A DNA stretch of 26,793 bases from CF-96 sp036269455 (GTDB lineage: Bacteria > Chloroflexota > Dormibacteria > Aeolococcales > Aeolococcaceae). Location: the NCBI GenBank assembly GCA_036269455.1, contig DATARS010000252.1:1-26793 (forward strand). Reading direction: 5' to 3'. Position numbers and translations under genes: made by a program. The notes under the pieces were generated by a model that saw only the letters and a program-made list of their open reading frames with translations, did no database searches and was not told the DNA's origin. Shown piece after piece: positions 14,371 through 21,353 of the stretch (position 1 is the stretch's first letter; the number at the start of each line of letters is the position of its first letter).

Positions 14371-15897
14371 CTAGACGAGGTAGATGGAGTCGGGGTTCTG
14401 CAGCGGGTCCTTGATCTCGTACTCGAGCGCCCTGATGTCGTCGAGGGTCCACATCATCTTCGGGTCGTCGGAGCAGTGCGGCTGGGCGACCAGGGTCTTG
14501 CCGTCGGCACGGAGCAGGCCCGCCTTGACGATGTACTCGTCGAGGCCGTGGCCGTCCCAGATCTCCCAGAAGGTCTGGTACCCGAGGTAGCGCGCCGGGT
14601 CGTGGTCGAAGATGCGCTCGCACGGCGGCGAGCAGAAGGCGTGGCGCCGGCCAAGGTACTCCTTGATGACCAGCTGGTTGAGGTCGAGGCGGGGGAGGAT
14701 GCACGGCATCTGGCAGACCCGGCACGTCGGCGGCATCTCCGGGAAGAGCAGGAAGGGATTGCCGGAGCCGGGCTCCTGCATCTCCCGCATGCCCTCGTAG
14801 AACCAGCCGTAGTTGTCGTACCAGCCCGGGTACTTCTCCTCGAACCACTCCATGTCCGCGTCGGTGAGCGGCGACTGCCGCCAGTACATCAGTGGCCAGC
14901 CGCCGACCGCGACCATGAAGACGCTGTGGTGCATCCAGGGCACCCGGGTCTCGGCGAGGGCGAAGTCGCTGGGCGCCTTCAGCCCGAAGGGTGCGAGCTT
15001 GGAGACGAACGAGCCGGCCCAGTCCTCGGCGACCCACTCCTTCCAGCGCTCCAGATAGCTCGCGCCGCGGTGCACCTGCGAGTAGTCCTGCACCGCGCCG
15101 AGGAAGGTGTCGAGGAAGTTGTGCTGGCGCCAGAAGCCGGTGTCGAAGTCGCGCTGCATGTGCTCGTGGTTGGCGGGCTCGGAGATCACCGCGGCGAGCG
15201 TGCTGTAGCCGTTCGCCATGTGCCGCGCCTCGTCCGACTGGATGCTGAGGAAGACGCTGGGGGTGACCTGGTCGCCCTGCTCGGCGGCCATCTGGGTCAT
15301 CGCCACGAAGAGCTGGTTGGTGTACGCCGTCTCGGTGACCACCTGCAGGTTCATGACCCCCTCGATGGGGTCGCCCATGAAGAAGGTCTCGAACGCGCTG
15401 CGCGAGGCCCGGCCGAAGATGTTCTGGCCCTTGTAGCGCTGTGCCTGGTCGAAGCCCGCCGGGTCCGGGGCCTTCTTCGCGAAGTACCGGTTCAGGTACA
15501 TCTGCTGATGGGTGTGGCGCATCTCGTCGATCATCTGCGCCTGGTAGCCCTGGCGGAGCTCCTGGTTGGCGACGGTGTCGATCAGCTGGGAGCAGGCCTT
15601 CATGGCTGCGTACTCGGCGAAGTTCACCATCGGCAGCACGCCCTTGAGGAGCTCCAGCCAGCGGCGCTCGGTGTGCGCCGGGGCGTCCGTGCGGGCGAGC
15701 ACGTCCTCGAGCGAGCCGTACTGGCGATCGTCCTTCTCCTGCTCCATCGAGACGTACTCGCGGATCAGGGTGCGGAAGGGGTCCTTCGTCTTCGGCGGGA
15801 TGCGGTATTTCGTGGGGTAGCGAACGCGGCGCTCCGCGTACGAGGGCGACCACTCCAGGTCCTTGACTCGCTCGTGGGCGTCAACCTGATTCGTCAT
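14371..15897 (-). CDS. soluble diiron monooxygenase hydroxylase alpha subunit (propane/acetone monooxygenase PrmA/MimA-like)
   Basis: The 508-residue protein matches the large subunit of soluble diiron monooxygenases, closest by recall to the propane/acetone/phenol-type PrmA-MimA group: DPL/FRTLIREY-type N-terminus, MIDEMRHTHQQM and SIQSDEARHMANGYS. All six expected iron ligands are visible: E95, E125, H128, E189, E223 and H226. The C-terminus carries a YHS-like Cys region (C392-x2-C395, C422-x3-C426) and the conserved ADGKTLVAQPH ... MWTLDDIR ending. Known homologues insert one oxygen atom into alkanes, alkenes, acetone or phenol, and need a small hydroxylase subunit, a coupling protein and a reductase; none is encoded nearby. 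A GGAG Shine-Dalgarno precedes ATG 15897. It is first in an operon with pyruvate dehydrogenase and a D-2-hydroxyacid dehydrogenase, under a promoter element shared with the 19006 operon. Substrate is unknown. Confidence 0.9.
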   Translation of the reverse strand: MTNQVDAHERVKDLEWSPSYAERRVRYPTKYRIPPKTKDPFRTLIREYVSMEQEKDDRQYGSLEDVLARTDAPAHTERRWLELLKGVLPMVNFAEYAAMKACSQLIDTVANQELRQGYQAQMIDEMRHTHQQMYLNRYFAKKAPDPAGFDQAQRYKGQNIFGRASRSAFETFFMGDPIEGVMNLQVVTETAYTNQLFVAMTQMAAEQGDQVTPSVFLSIQSDEARHMANGYSTLAAVISEPANHEHMQRDFDTGFWRQHNFLDTFLGAVQDYSQVHRGASYLERWKEWVAEDWAGSFVSKLAPFGLKAPSDFALAETRVPWMHHSVFMVAVGGWPLMYWRQSPLTDADMEWFEEKYPGWYDNYGWFYEGMREMQEPGSGNPFLLFPEMPPTCRVCQMPCILPRLDLNQLVIKEYLGRRHAFCSPPCERIFDHDPARYLGYQTFWEIWDGHGLDEYIVKAGLLRADGKTLVAQPHCSDDPKMMWTLDDIRALEYEIKDPLQNPDSIYLV

Positions 15898-15931
15898 CTC
15901 ACCCAAACTCCAGGGCCGTCGCGCGGCGCCG

Positions 15932-16022
15932 ATGCTATGCGACGCGGGGGAGGGGGGGCGACACGGGCGCCCGTAGCCCTGCCGGGCCGATGCCGCGGCG
16001 GCCACCCACCGATTTCCGTGGG
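15932..16022 (-). promoter_or_regulatory. regulated promoter of the monooxygenase operon: dyad A, block B and -10 box
   Basis: Read toward the monooxygenase gene, the region contains dyad A (16022-16005, CCCAC-N8-GTGGG), exactly 25 bases, block B (15979-15959; GGGCTACGG followed by GCGCCCGTGTCG, containing the 12-base palindrome ACGGGCGCCCGT), 21 bases, and the -10-like TAGCAT (15937-15932). The same arrangement stands upstream of the 19006 gene. The dyad centres are 45 bases apart, about four helical turns. No -35 hexamer is evident, which suits an activator-dependent promoter. The divergent 928-residue LuxR-type regulator is the natural candidate ligand, but binding is not shown. Confidence 0.72.
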
Positions 16023-16064
16023 CAGCCCTGGGTTCCTGGGGAATCGGTCCGCCGCGGGCGATGC

Positions 16065-16070
16065 TACCTT
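16065..16070 (+). promoter_or_regulatory. -10 box (TACCTT) of the LuxR-type regulator gene
   Basis: TACCTT lies seven bases before the GTG at 16078, so the transcript is probably leaderless; no Shine-Dalgarno is present. Dyad A (16005-16022) lies 42 bases upstream of this box, so the regulator may also control its own gene. Confidence 0.5.
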
Positions 16071-16077
16071 GCGTTCG

Positions 16078-18864
16078 GTGAGCAGGTCCACCACCGCGGA
16101 CGCGCGCACGACTCGCGCGGACGCCTTCGTCGGGCGGCAGGAGGAGCTCGACCTGCTCCGCGCCGCGCTCGAGGACGTCCGCTCCGGGAGCCCCCGGGTC
16201 GTCCTCCTCGAGGGCGCTCCGGGGATGGGCAAGACCGCGCTGCTGCGGCGCTTCCTCGCCGAGGCGACCGGGGTGCGGGTTCTCCGCGCCGGCGGCGAGC
16301 ACGAGGAGCACCTGCTCGGCTACGGCGTGGTCGACCAGCTGGCCCGCTCGGCGCAGGTCCCGCTGACCGGAGACCTCGCCGCGCTGGGGCGGAGCGCCTC
16401 GCACAGCCCCGAGGCGTTCACCGTCGGCGCCGCCCTCGTCGACCTGCTCGGCAGCCTCCAGGAGCACGGCCCGGTGGCCGTGGTCGTCGACGACGCCCAG
16501 TGGGCGGACCGCGCCTCCCTCCTGGCGCTGCTCTTCGCGCTTCGGCGCCTCCAGGCCGATCGCGTGCTCGCGCTGGTCGCCATCCGGGACGAGGACGTCG
16601 CCGACCTCCCCCAGGGGCTGCGGCGGCTGGTCGCCGGCGAGCGTGGCACCACCCTGCGGCTGCGCGGGCTCGACGCCGGCGAGCTCCAGGAGCTTGCCGC
16701 CGGGACCATCGACGAGTGCCTGCCGGTCGAGCTCGCCCAGCAGCTCCGCGACCACTCCGGCGGCAACCCGCTCCACATCCGCGCGCTGCTCGAGGAGCTC
16801 CCTCTGGAACGGCTGCGCCGGGCCAGCGACGCCCCGCTGCCCTCGCCGCGATCGTTCTCCGTCCAGGTGCTCAGCCGCCTCGCCGGCTGCCCGGTCGACA
16901 CCCGGCGGCTGGTGACCGCGGCGTCGGTGCTGGGGCTGCAGTGCCCGCTCCGGCTGGCCCAGCGGCTCGCCGGCATCGGCGATCCGCTCATCGCCCTCGA
17001 AGGGGCGATGTCGGCGCGGCTGCTCGAGCTCCGCGAGCTCGAGAACGAGCACGTCATCGCCTTCCCTCACGCACTGACCCGGGCCGCGGTGTACCACGAC
17101 ATCGGCCCGGCGCGGCGCGCCTCGCTCCACCTGAGCGCCGCCGAGCTGATCGGCGACGAGTCGGCGTCGCTCTACCACCGCAGCGCCGCCGCCTTCGGCG
17201 AGGACGAGACCCTCGCCGGTGACCTCGCCGGCTACGCGACGCGCGAGGCGGAGCGCGGCGCCACCCCGCGGGCGGCGGCGGCGATGATGCGGGCGAGCCG
17301 GCTGAGCCCGGCGGGCGAGCGCCGCGAGCGGCGGCTCCTCGAGAGCGTCGACCTCCTCCTCATCGGCGGCGAGGTCGCCCGGGCGGCGGCGTACGCCGGC
17401 GAGGTGCGCGCCTGCGCCGACGGTCCCTACCCGCGCTACCTGCTCGGCCGCCTCGCCTTTCACTCCGGGCACCCGGTGGAGGGCGAGAGGCTGCTGCTCG
17501 CCGCCTGGGAGGCGCGCGACGCGGGGGGCGACCGCCAGCTCGCCAGCAAGATCGCCTCCGACATCGCCCTGGTGCTGGTGCGGCGCTCGCGCGGCCCCGA
17601 GCTCGTCACCTGGGCGCGCCGCGCCCTCGCCGCGGCGGCGGGCACCAGCCAGCAGCTCGCGCCCTGGCACATGCTCGCCTACGGCCTCACCTATGCCGGC
17701 CGCGCCGAGGAGGGGCTGAGCGAGATCGCGTTCCTGCCCCAGCGGCCGCGCGACCTCGGTGCCGAGGACGTCCAGCCGCTCTACGCCCGCGGGCTGATGC
17801 GCTTCATGACCGACGACCTCGCCGGCGCCTGCGCCGACTTCACCGCCCTGGTGCCGGCGGCGGCGCGCTGGGGCCCGTTCATGATGCAGTTCGCGACCAT
17901 CTGCTTCCTCGGCGCGGTCGAGTACCGGCTCGGCGCCTGGGACGACGCCATCGCCCACGCCACGCTGGCGACGTCGCTCTGCGAGGACGCCGACCACGTG
18001 TGGACGCTCAGCTGGACGCATGCCACCGCGGTCGCGCCGCTCGCCGGTCGCGGCGACGCCGCCGCCGCGCAGTCGCACGCCGACGCCGCGGCGCGGTACG
18101 CCCGGCTGGTCGAGGACGACAACAGCGTCGCCGACGTGAGCATCGCCCGCGCCCAGATCGCCGCCGCGCGCGCCGACCACGAGGCGGTCGTCGATGCGCT
18201 GCTCCCGGTGCAGTGCCTGCCCGAGCGCGAGGGCATCGACGAGCCCGGCGGCCGCTGGCCGTGGCAGGAGCTGCTCGCCGAGGCGCTGATCGGGCTGCGC
18301 CGCCTCGACGAGGCGGAGGCGGTGCTGGTGCCGTTCGAGGAGCGCGCCGCGGCGCGGGGACGGCGGTCGGCGATGGCCAACGCCGCCCGGGTGCGCGGCA
18401 ACCTCGAGGCGGCACGCCGGCGCAGCACTGCCGCCGCCGAGGCCTTCTGCGCCGGCCACGAGCATGCCGCGGCGGTGACGATCCCCTTCGACGTCGCCCG
18501 GCTCGACGCGGCGCACGGCCGCTTCCTGCGCCGGCTCGGCAAGCGCGCTGCGGCGGTGGCCCGGCTGAAGGCGGCGCGCGACGGCTTCGTCGCCCTCGGC
18601 GCCCGGCCCTACCTCGAGGCCGTCGACCGCGAGCTCGCCGTCGCCGGCGTGACCAGCGCCGCGGACGGCGCCGGGGTGCGCGCCAGCCTCACCCCCCAGG
18701 AGGTCGCGGTGGCGCGGCGGGTGGCGCAGGGATTGAGCAACCGCGAGGTCGCCGCCCAGCTGGTGGTGAGCGTCAACACCGTCGAGTTCCACCTGAAGAA
18801 CATCTACTCGAAGCTGGAGGTGGGCTCGCGCGGCCAGCTCGCCGCCCGGCTGCTCACGACCTGA
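16078..18864 (+). CDS. large ATP-binding LuxR-family transcriptional regulator (MalT/LAL type)
   Basis: A 928-residue one-component regulator. The N-terminal AAA-type domain has FVGRQEELDLLRAAL (~17-31), Walker A GAPGMGKT (46-53) and a Walker B VVVDDAQWAD. The middle ~550 residues are Ala/Arg/Leu-rich helical repeats resembling tetratricopeptide regions. The C-terminal ~60 residues form a LuxR/GerE helix-turn-helix (LTPQEVAVARRVAQGLSNREVAAQL ... NTVEFHLKNIYSKLEV). There is no receiver domain. Members bind a small ligand and ATP, oligomerise and activate promoters. GTG 16078 is chosen because coding starts there, just after a TACCTT -10; the open frame upstream runs antisense through the monooxygenase gene. 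It is divergent from the monooxygenase operon and flanked by two copies of the same operator element, so it is the likely regulator of both. Inducer unknown. Confidence 0.88.
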   Translation: MSRSTTADARTTRADAFVGRQEELDLLRAALEDVRSGSPRVVLLEGAPGMGKTALLRRFLAEATGVRVLRAGGEHEEHLLGYGVVDQLARSAQVPLTGDLAALGRSASHSPEAFTVGAALVDLLGSLQEHGPVAVVVDDAQWADRASLLALLFALRRLQADRVLALVAIRDEDVADLPQGLRRLVAGERGTTLRLRGLDAGELQELAAGTIDECLPVELAQQLRDHSGGNPLHIRALLEELPLERLRRASDAPLPSPRSFSVQVLSRLAGCPVDTRRLVTAASVLGLQCPLRLAQRLAGIGDPLIALEGAMSARLLELRELENEHVIAFPHALTRAAVYHDIGPARRASLHLSAAELIGDESASLYHRSAAAFGEDETLAGDLAGYATREAERGATPRAAAAMMRASRLSPAGERRERRLLESVDLLLIGGEVARAAAYAGEVRACADGPYPRYLLGRLAFHSGHPVEGERLLLAAWEARDAGGDRQLASKIASDIALVLVRRSRGPELVTWARRALAAAAGTSQQLAPWHMLAYGLTYAGRAEEGLSEIAFLPQRPRDLGAEDVQPLYARGLMRFMTDDLAGACADFTALVPAAARWGPFMMQFATICFLGAVEYRLGAWDDAIAHATLATSLCEDADHVWTLSWTHATAVAPLAGRGDAAAAQSHADAAARYARLVEDDNSVADVSIARAQIAAARADHEAVVDALLPVQCLPEREGIDEPGGRWPWQELLAEALIGLRRLDEAEAVLVPFEERAAARGRRSAMANAARVRGNLEAARRRSTAAAEAFCAGHEHAAAVTIPFDVARLDAAHGRFLRRLGKRAAAVARLKAARDGFVALGARPYLEAVDRELAVAGVTSAADGAGVRASLTPQEVAVARRVAQGLSNREVAAQLVVSVNTVEFHLKNIYSKLEVGSRGQLAARLLTT

Positions 18865-18877
18865 CGCGGGCGGCCCG

Positions 18878-18967
18878 CCCACCGGTTTCCGTGGGCCGGG
18901 GGCTTCGTGGCCGCGGGGGCGGGCTACGGACGCCCGTGTCGTCATCGCCCGGACGTCCGCCTACGAT
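18878..18967 (+). promoter_or_regulatory. regulated promoter of the kinase/hydrolase operon: dyad A, block B and -10 box
   Basis: Dyad A CCCACCGGTTTCCGTGGG (18878-18895), 25 bases, block B (18921-18941; GGGCTACGG then ACGCCCGTGTCG, with imperfect palindrome ACGGACGCCCGT) and TACGAT (18962-18967) 20 bases on. Block B differs from the copy near 15959-15979 at one of 21 positions, and the 25-base spacer has equal length but different sequence, as expected of functional sites rather than a recent duplication. A 13-base GC palindrome (18868-18880) overlaps the left edge. The dyad follows the regulator's stop by 13 bases but has no T-run, so it is not a good terminator. Confidence 0.72.
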
Positions 18968-19005
18968 CGCCGGCGTCGTGACCAGCCGGGACGGACGGGG
19001 TCGGG

Positions 19006-19203
19006 GTGCGCTACGTCATCGATCTGCAGCGGACGGCGGACGACCGCATCGAGGGGCTCCTGCGCTGCGAGGGTGAGGCCCAGCCCATCCCGTTCAGCGG
19101 CTGGATGGAGCTGCTCACCCTGATCGAGCCGCCCCCGCTCGACGGCGCGGTCGAGCGTGCGCCGGACATCCGGGAGGGGTGGCCCCTTCCCGGCTGCGCC
19201 TGA
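19006..19203 (+). CDS. small conserved-looking protein (65 residues), function unknown
   Basis: Starts at a GTG and reads VRYVIDLQRTADDRIEGLL at its N-terminus, a strand-like pattern, then PFSGWMELLTLIE (~29-41) and an acidic/Pro-rich tail. Soluble, no signal peptide, single Cys near position 21 and one near the C-terminus. A GGGG-rich stretch just upstream may serve as ribosome site. The TGA is followed after one base by the kinase GTG, so the two are translationally coupled. It is the first gene behind the shared promoter element. I recognise no named family; a partner or ligand carrier for the kinase or regulator is only a guess. Confidence 0.65.
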   Translation: MRYVIDLQRTADDRIEGLLRCEGEAQPIPFSGWMELLTLIEPPPLDGAVERAPDIREGWPLPGCA

Positions 19204-19204
19204 G

Positions 19205-20416
19205 GTGAGCGCCGCCCGGGGTGCCGTCGCCGACGACACCGCCCTCGCGGTCGACGACCTGCGGCGCCTGTCCCAGGCGTCGCGGCGGATCCTCGGCCTG
19301 CTCGACGCCTCGGTGATCGCCTCGCGCGTCGCCCGCGAGCTCGGCGCGGTCATCGGCACCGACGCCACCGCGATGGCGATCCGCGAGGAGCCCGAGCTGC
19401 TGGTGGTGCGCGGCGGCTGGCGGGTGCGCACGCGCGAGGTGCGCAGCGGCCTGCGGGTGCGCGCCGGCGACGGAGTCGGCGGCACGGTGCTGCGCACCGG
19501 GCGGCCGGTCGCGGTGGCGGACCTCGGCGTCGAGCCGAACGTCTCCGAGGACCTCGTCGACCGGGTGGTGCGGCGCGAGGGCGTGCACGGCATCCTCGGC
19601 GCCCCGCTGCGCTTCCGCGGACAGGTGATCGGCGTGCTCTACGCGGTCAACCGCTCGGCCGGCCATGTCGGCGACCGGGTCGCGACGGTGACCTCCGAGC
19701 TCGCCGGCTGCGCCGCGGCCGCGCTCGGCTGCGCGCTCCACGCCGAACGGGCGCAGCGGCTCGGCATGGAGGCGGAGCGGCACCGGATCTCGCGCGACCT
19801 CCACGACCACGTCAGCCCGCTGCTCTTCGGCATCGGCGCCGCCGCGTGCCGGGCGCGGACGGCGCTGCCCCCGGCGGCGGACGAGCTCGCCGTCCAGCTC
19901 GAGGCGATCCAGTCGCAGGCGTCGCGCGCCGCCTCGACGCTCCGCGAGACCCTGCGCAACCTCGCCCCGGCGGGCGCCGGCGAGGGGCTGGCCGCGGCCC
20001 TCCTCGCCGACGTCCGCTGCTTCTCCGACAGCACCGGGATTCCCGCCGACCTCGCCGTCCTGGGGCCCCCGGTGCCACTGACCCAGCAGCAGGAGTCGGC
20101 GCTGCTCGCCCTGGTGCGCGAGGGGCTGCACAATGTCGCCCGGCACGCAGGTGCGAGCAGCGTGCTGGTGACGCTGCACCACGGTCCGGCCGGAACCGAC
20201 GTGCTCGTCCAGGACGACGGAAGCGGGCTTCCCGACGACCTGGTTCCGTGCGAGATGCCCCGTGACGGCCGCCACTACGGCATCGCCTCGCTGCGCCAGC
20301 GGCTGGCGCGGGTCGGTGGCGAGCTGACGCTCCTGTGCAACGAGGACGGCGGCACCACCCTGCGCGGGAGCATCCTCCACGACACAGACATCCGGTCCGA
20401 GACACCAGGGAGGTAG
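19205..20416 (+). CDS. GAF-domain sensor histidine kinase (NarL/DesK-type HisKA_3)
   Basis: A 403-residue cytoplasmic kinase without membrane segments. Residues ~20-180 form a GAF sensor domain (GDGVGGTVLRTGRPVAV, IVGVLYAVNR-type strand at ~141-150). The dimerisation motif RISRDLHDHVSPLL holds the phospho-accepting H200. The ATPase domain shows the N-box EGLHNVARHAGAS (306-318), G1 VQDDGSGLP (335-343) and G2 HYGIASLRQRL. GTG 19205, one base after the upstream stop, is preferred over the GTG at 19157, which lies inside the upstream gene. No receiver-domain response regulator is encoded here, so its partner is elsewhere or it modulates the ATPase-LuxR regulator indirectly. The GAF domain may sense a hydrocarbon metabolite, redox state or gas; no haem-axial pattern was identified. 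Confidence 0.87.
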   Translation: MSAARGAVADDTALAVDDLRRLSQASRRILGLLDASVIASRVARELGAVIGTDATAMAIREEPELLVVRGGWRVRTREVRSGLRVRAGDGVGGTVLRTGRPVAVADLGVEPNVSEDLVDRVVRREGVHGILGAPLRFRGQVIGVLYAVNRSAGHVGDRVATVTSELAGCAAAALGCALHAERAQRLGMEAERHRISRDLHDHVSPLLFGIGAAACRARTALPPAADELAVQLEAIQSQASRAASTLRETLRNLAPAGAGEGLAAALLADVRCFSDSTGIPADLAVLGPPVPLTQQQESALLALVREGLHNVARHAGASSVLVTLHHGPAGTDVLVQDDGSGLPDDLVPCEMPRDGRHYGIASLRQRLARVGGELTLLCNEDGGTTLRGSILHDTDIRSETPGR

Positions 20417-20418
20417 AC

Positions 20419-21324
20419 ATGGAGCCGACGGGACGTGTCCAGGCCAACGGGATCGACTTCGCCTATCTCGACGCGGGACCGAAGGACGGACCGCTCGCGC
20501 TGTGTCTCCACGGCTTCCCGGATCACGCGCCCACCTACCGGCACATGCTCCCCGCGCTCGCGGCCGCGGGCTGGCACGCGGTGGCGCCGTGGTCACGCGG
20601 CTACCATCCCACCGGCCTCGCCCCCGACGAGCAGTATCAGTCGGCGACGCTGTCCCTGGACGCGCTGGCGCTGCTCGACGCCCTCGGCGGCGACGAGCGC
20701 TCGGTGATCATCGGCCACGACTGGGGATCGGTCGCCTCCTGCGGCGCGGGCATCCTCGGGCCCGAGCGGATGGCGAAGGTGGTCTGCATGGCCGTCCCCC
20801 AGAACGCGCTCGCCTTCACCAAGCTGCTGAGCGATTGGGAGCAGATGAAGCGCTCCTGGTACATGTGGTACCTGCAGCTGCCGGGCATCTACGAGATGGC
20901 CTTCAGCGGCGACGACTGCGCCGCGGTCGAGAACATCTGGCGCGACTGGTCGCCGGGCCTGGAGATCGACGCCGGGAACATGGCCGAGATCCGCGGCATG
21001 CTGTCCCGCCCCGAGGTCTTCGACGCGGCGGTCGCCTACTACCGCTGCACCGTCGACGGCACCCGGCAGTCGGACGACCTCATCGAGGCCCAGATGTCGA
21101 CGACCGGTGACAACCTCGGCGTCCCGGCGCTCTTCATCTGCGGGGCCGACGACGGCCTCTTCATCCCCGAGCAGTTCCACGAGGGCGCCGACTACTGCAC
21201 CGCGGAGTGCCGGGTCGAGGTCGTCGAGGGCGCCGGGCACTTCATGCACCTGGAGAAGCCCGACGTGGTCAACCGGCTCGTTCTCGACTTCATCGGCGCC
21301 GCCGTGCCCGCGCACGCCGGCTGA
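20419..21324 (+). CDS. alpha/beta hydrolase, epoxide hydrolase-like (haloalkane dehalogenase/epoxide hydrolase superfamily)
   Basis: A 301-residue hydrolase with oxyanion segment HGFPD (31-35), nucleophile elbow GHD101WGS, acid within CGADDGLF (D244 or D245) and base H274 in GAGHFMHLEKP. An Asp nucleophile followed by Trp is typical of epoxide hydrolases and haloalkane dehalogenases, not serine esterases. The cap region contains several Tyr (148, 151, 158, 207, 208) that could supply the two ring-opening tyrosines of epoxide hydrolases; the dehalogenase halide Trp/Asn pair is not clear. ATG 20419 has a strong Shine-Dalgarno (AGGGAGG) and lies two bases after the kinase stop. Placement in a unit coregulated with a diiron monooxygenase supports hydrolysis of an epoxide to a diol, by inference. 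Confidence 0.83.
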   Translation: MEPTGRVQANGIDFAYLDAGPKDGPLALCLHGFPDHAPTYRHMLPALAAAGWHAVAPWSRGYHPTGLAPDEQYQSATLSLDALALLDALGGDERSVIIGHDWGSVASCGAGILGPERMAKVVCMAVPQNALAFTKLLSDWEQMKRSWYMWYLQLPGIYEMAFSGDDCAAVENIWRDWSPGLEIDAGNMAEIRGMLSRPEVFDAAVAYYRCTVDGTRQSDDLIEAQMSTTGDNLGVPALFICGADDGLFIPEQFHEGADYCTAECRVEVVEGAGHFMHLEKPDVVNRLVLDFIGAAVPAHAG

Positions 21325-21353
21325 CCCAGGCCCGGGTCACGGAGGGAAGTGTC

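Noticed and set aside
14371..15897. Assignment as benzoyl-CoA epoxidase BoxB or ribonucleotide reductase small subunit
   Set aside because: The DEMRH...DEARHMANGY spacing, the YHS-like Cys region and the KTLVAQPH/MWTLDD ending fit soluble diiron monooxygenase alpha subunits instead.
14071..16077. Upstream part of a 1597-codon open frame that contains the LuxR regulator
   Set aside because: It runs antisense through the monooxygenase gene, which has full family motifs; the regulator's coding signal and promoter begin at 16078.
18868..18896. Transcription terminator after the LuxR regulator
   Set aside because: The CCCAC/GTGGG hairpin has a short stem and no T-run, and an 18-of-19 identical copy occurs upstream of the regulator, which fits an operator better.
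15898..18945. Minus-strand open frame extending the monooxygenase to 1524 codons
   Set aside because: It is antisense to the regulator gene; the monooxygenase has a clear ATG at 15897 with a Shine-Dalgarno, and the extension has no family match.
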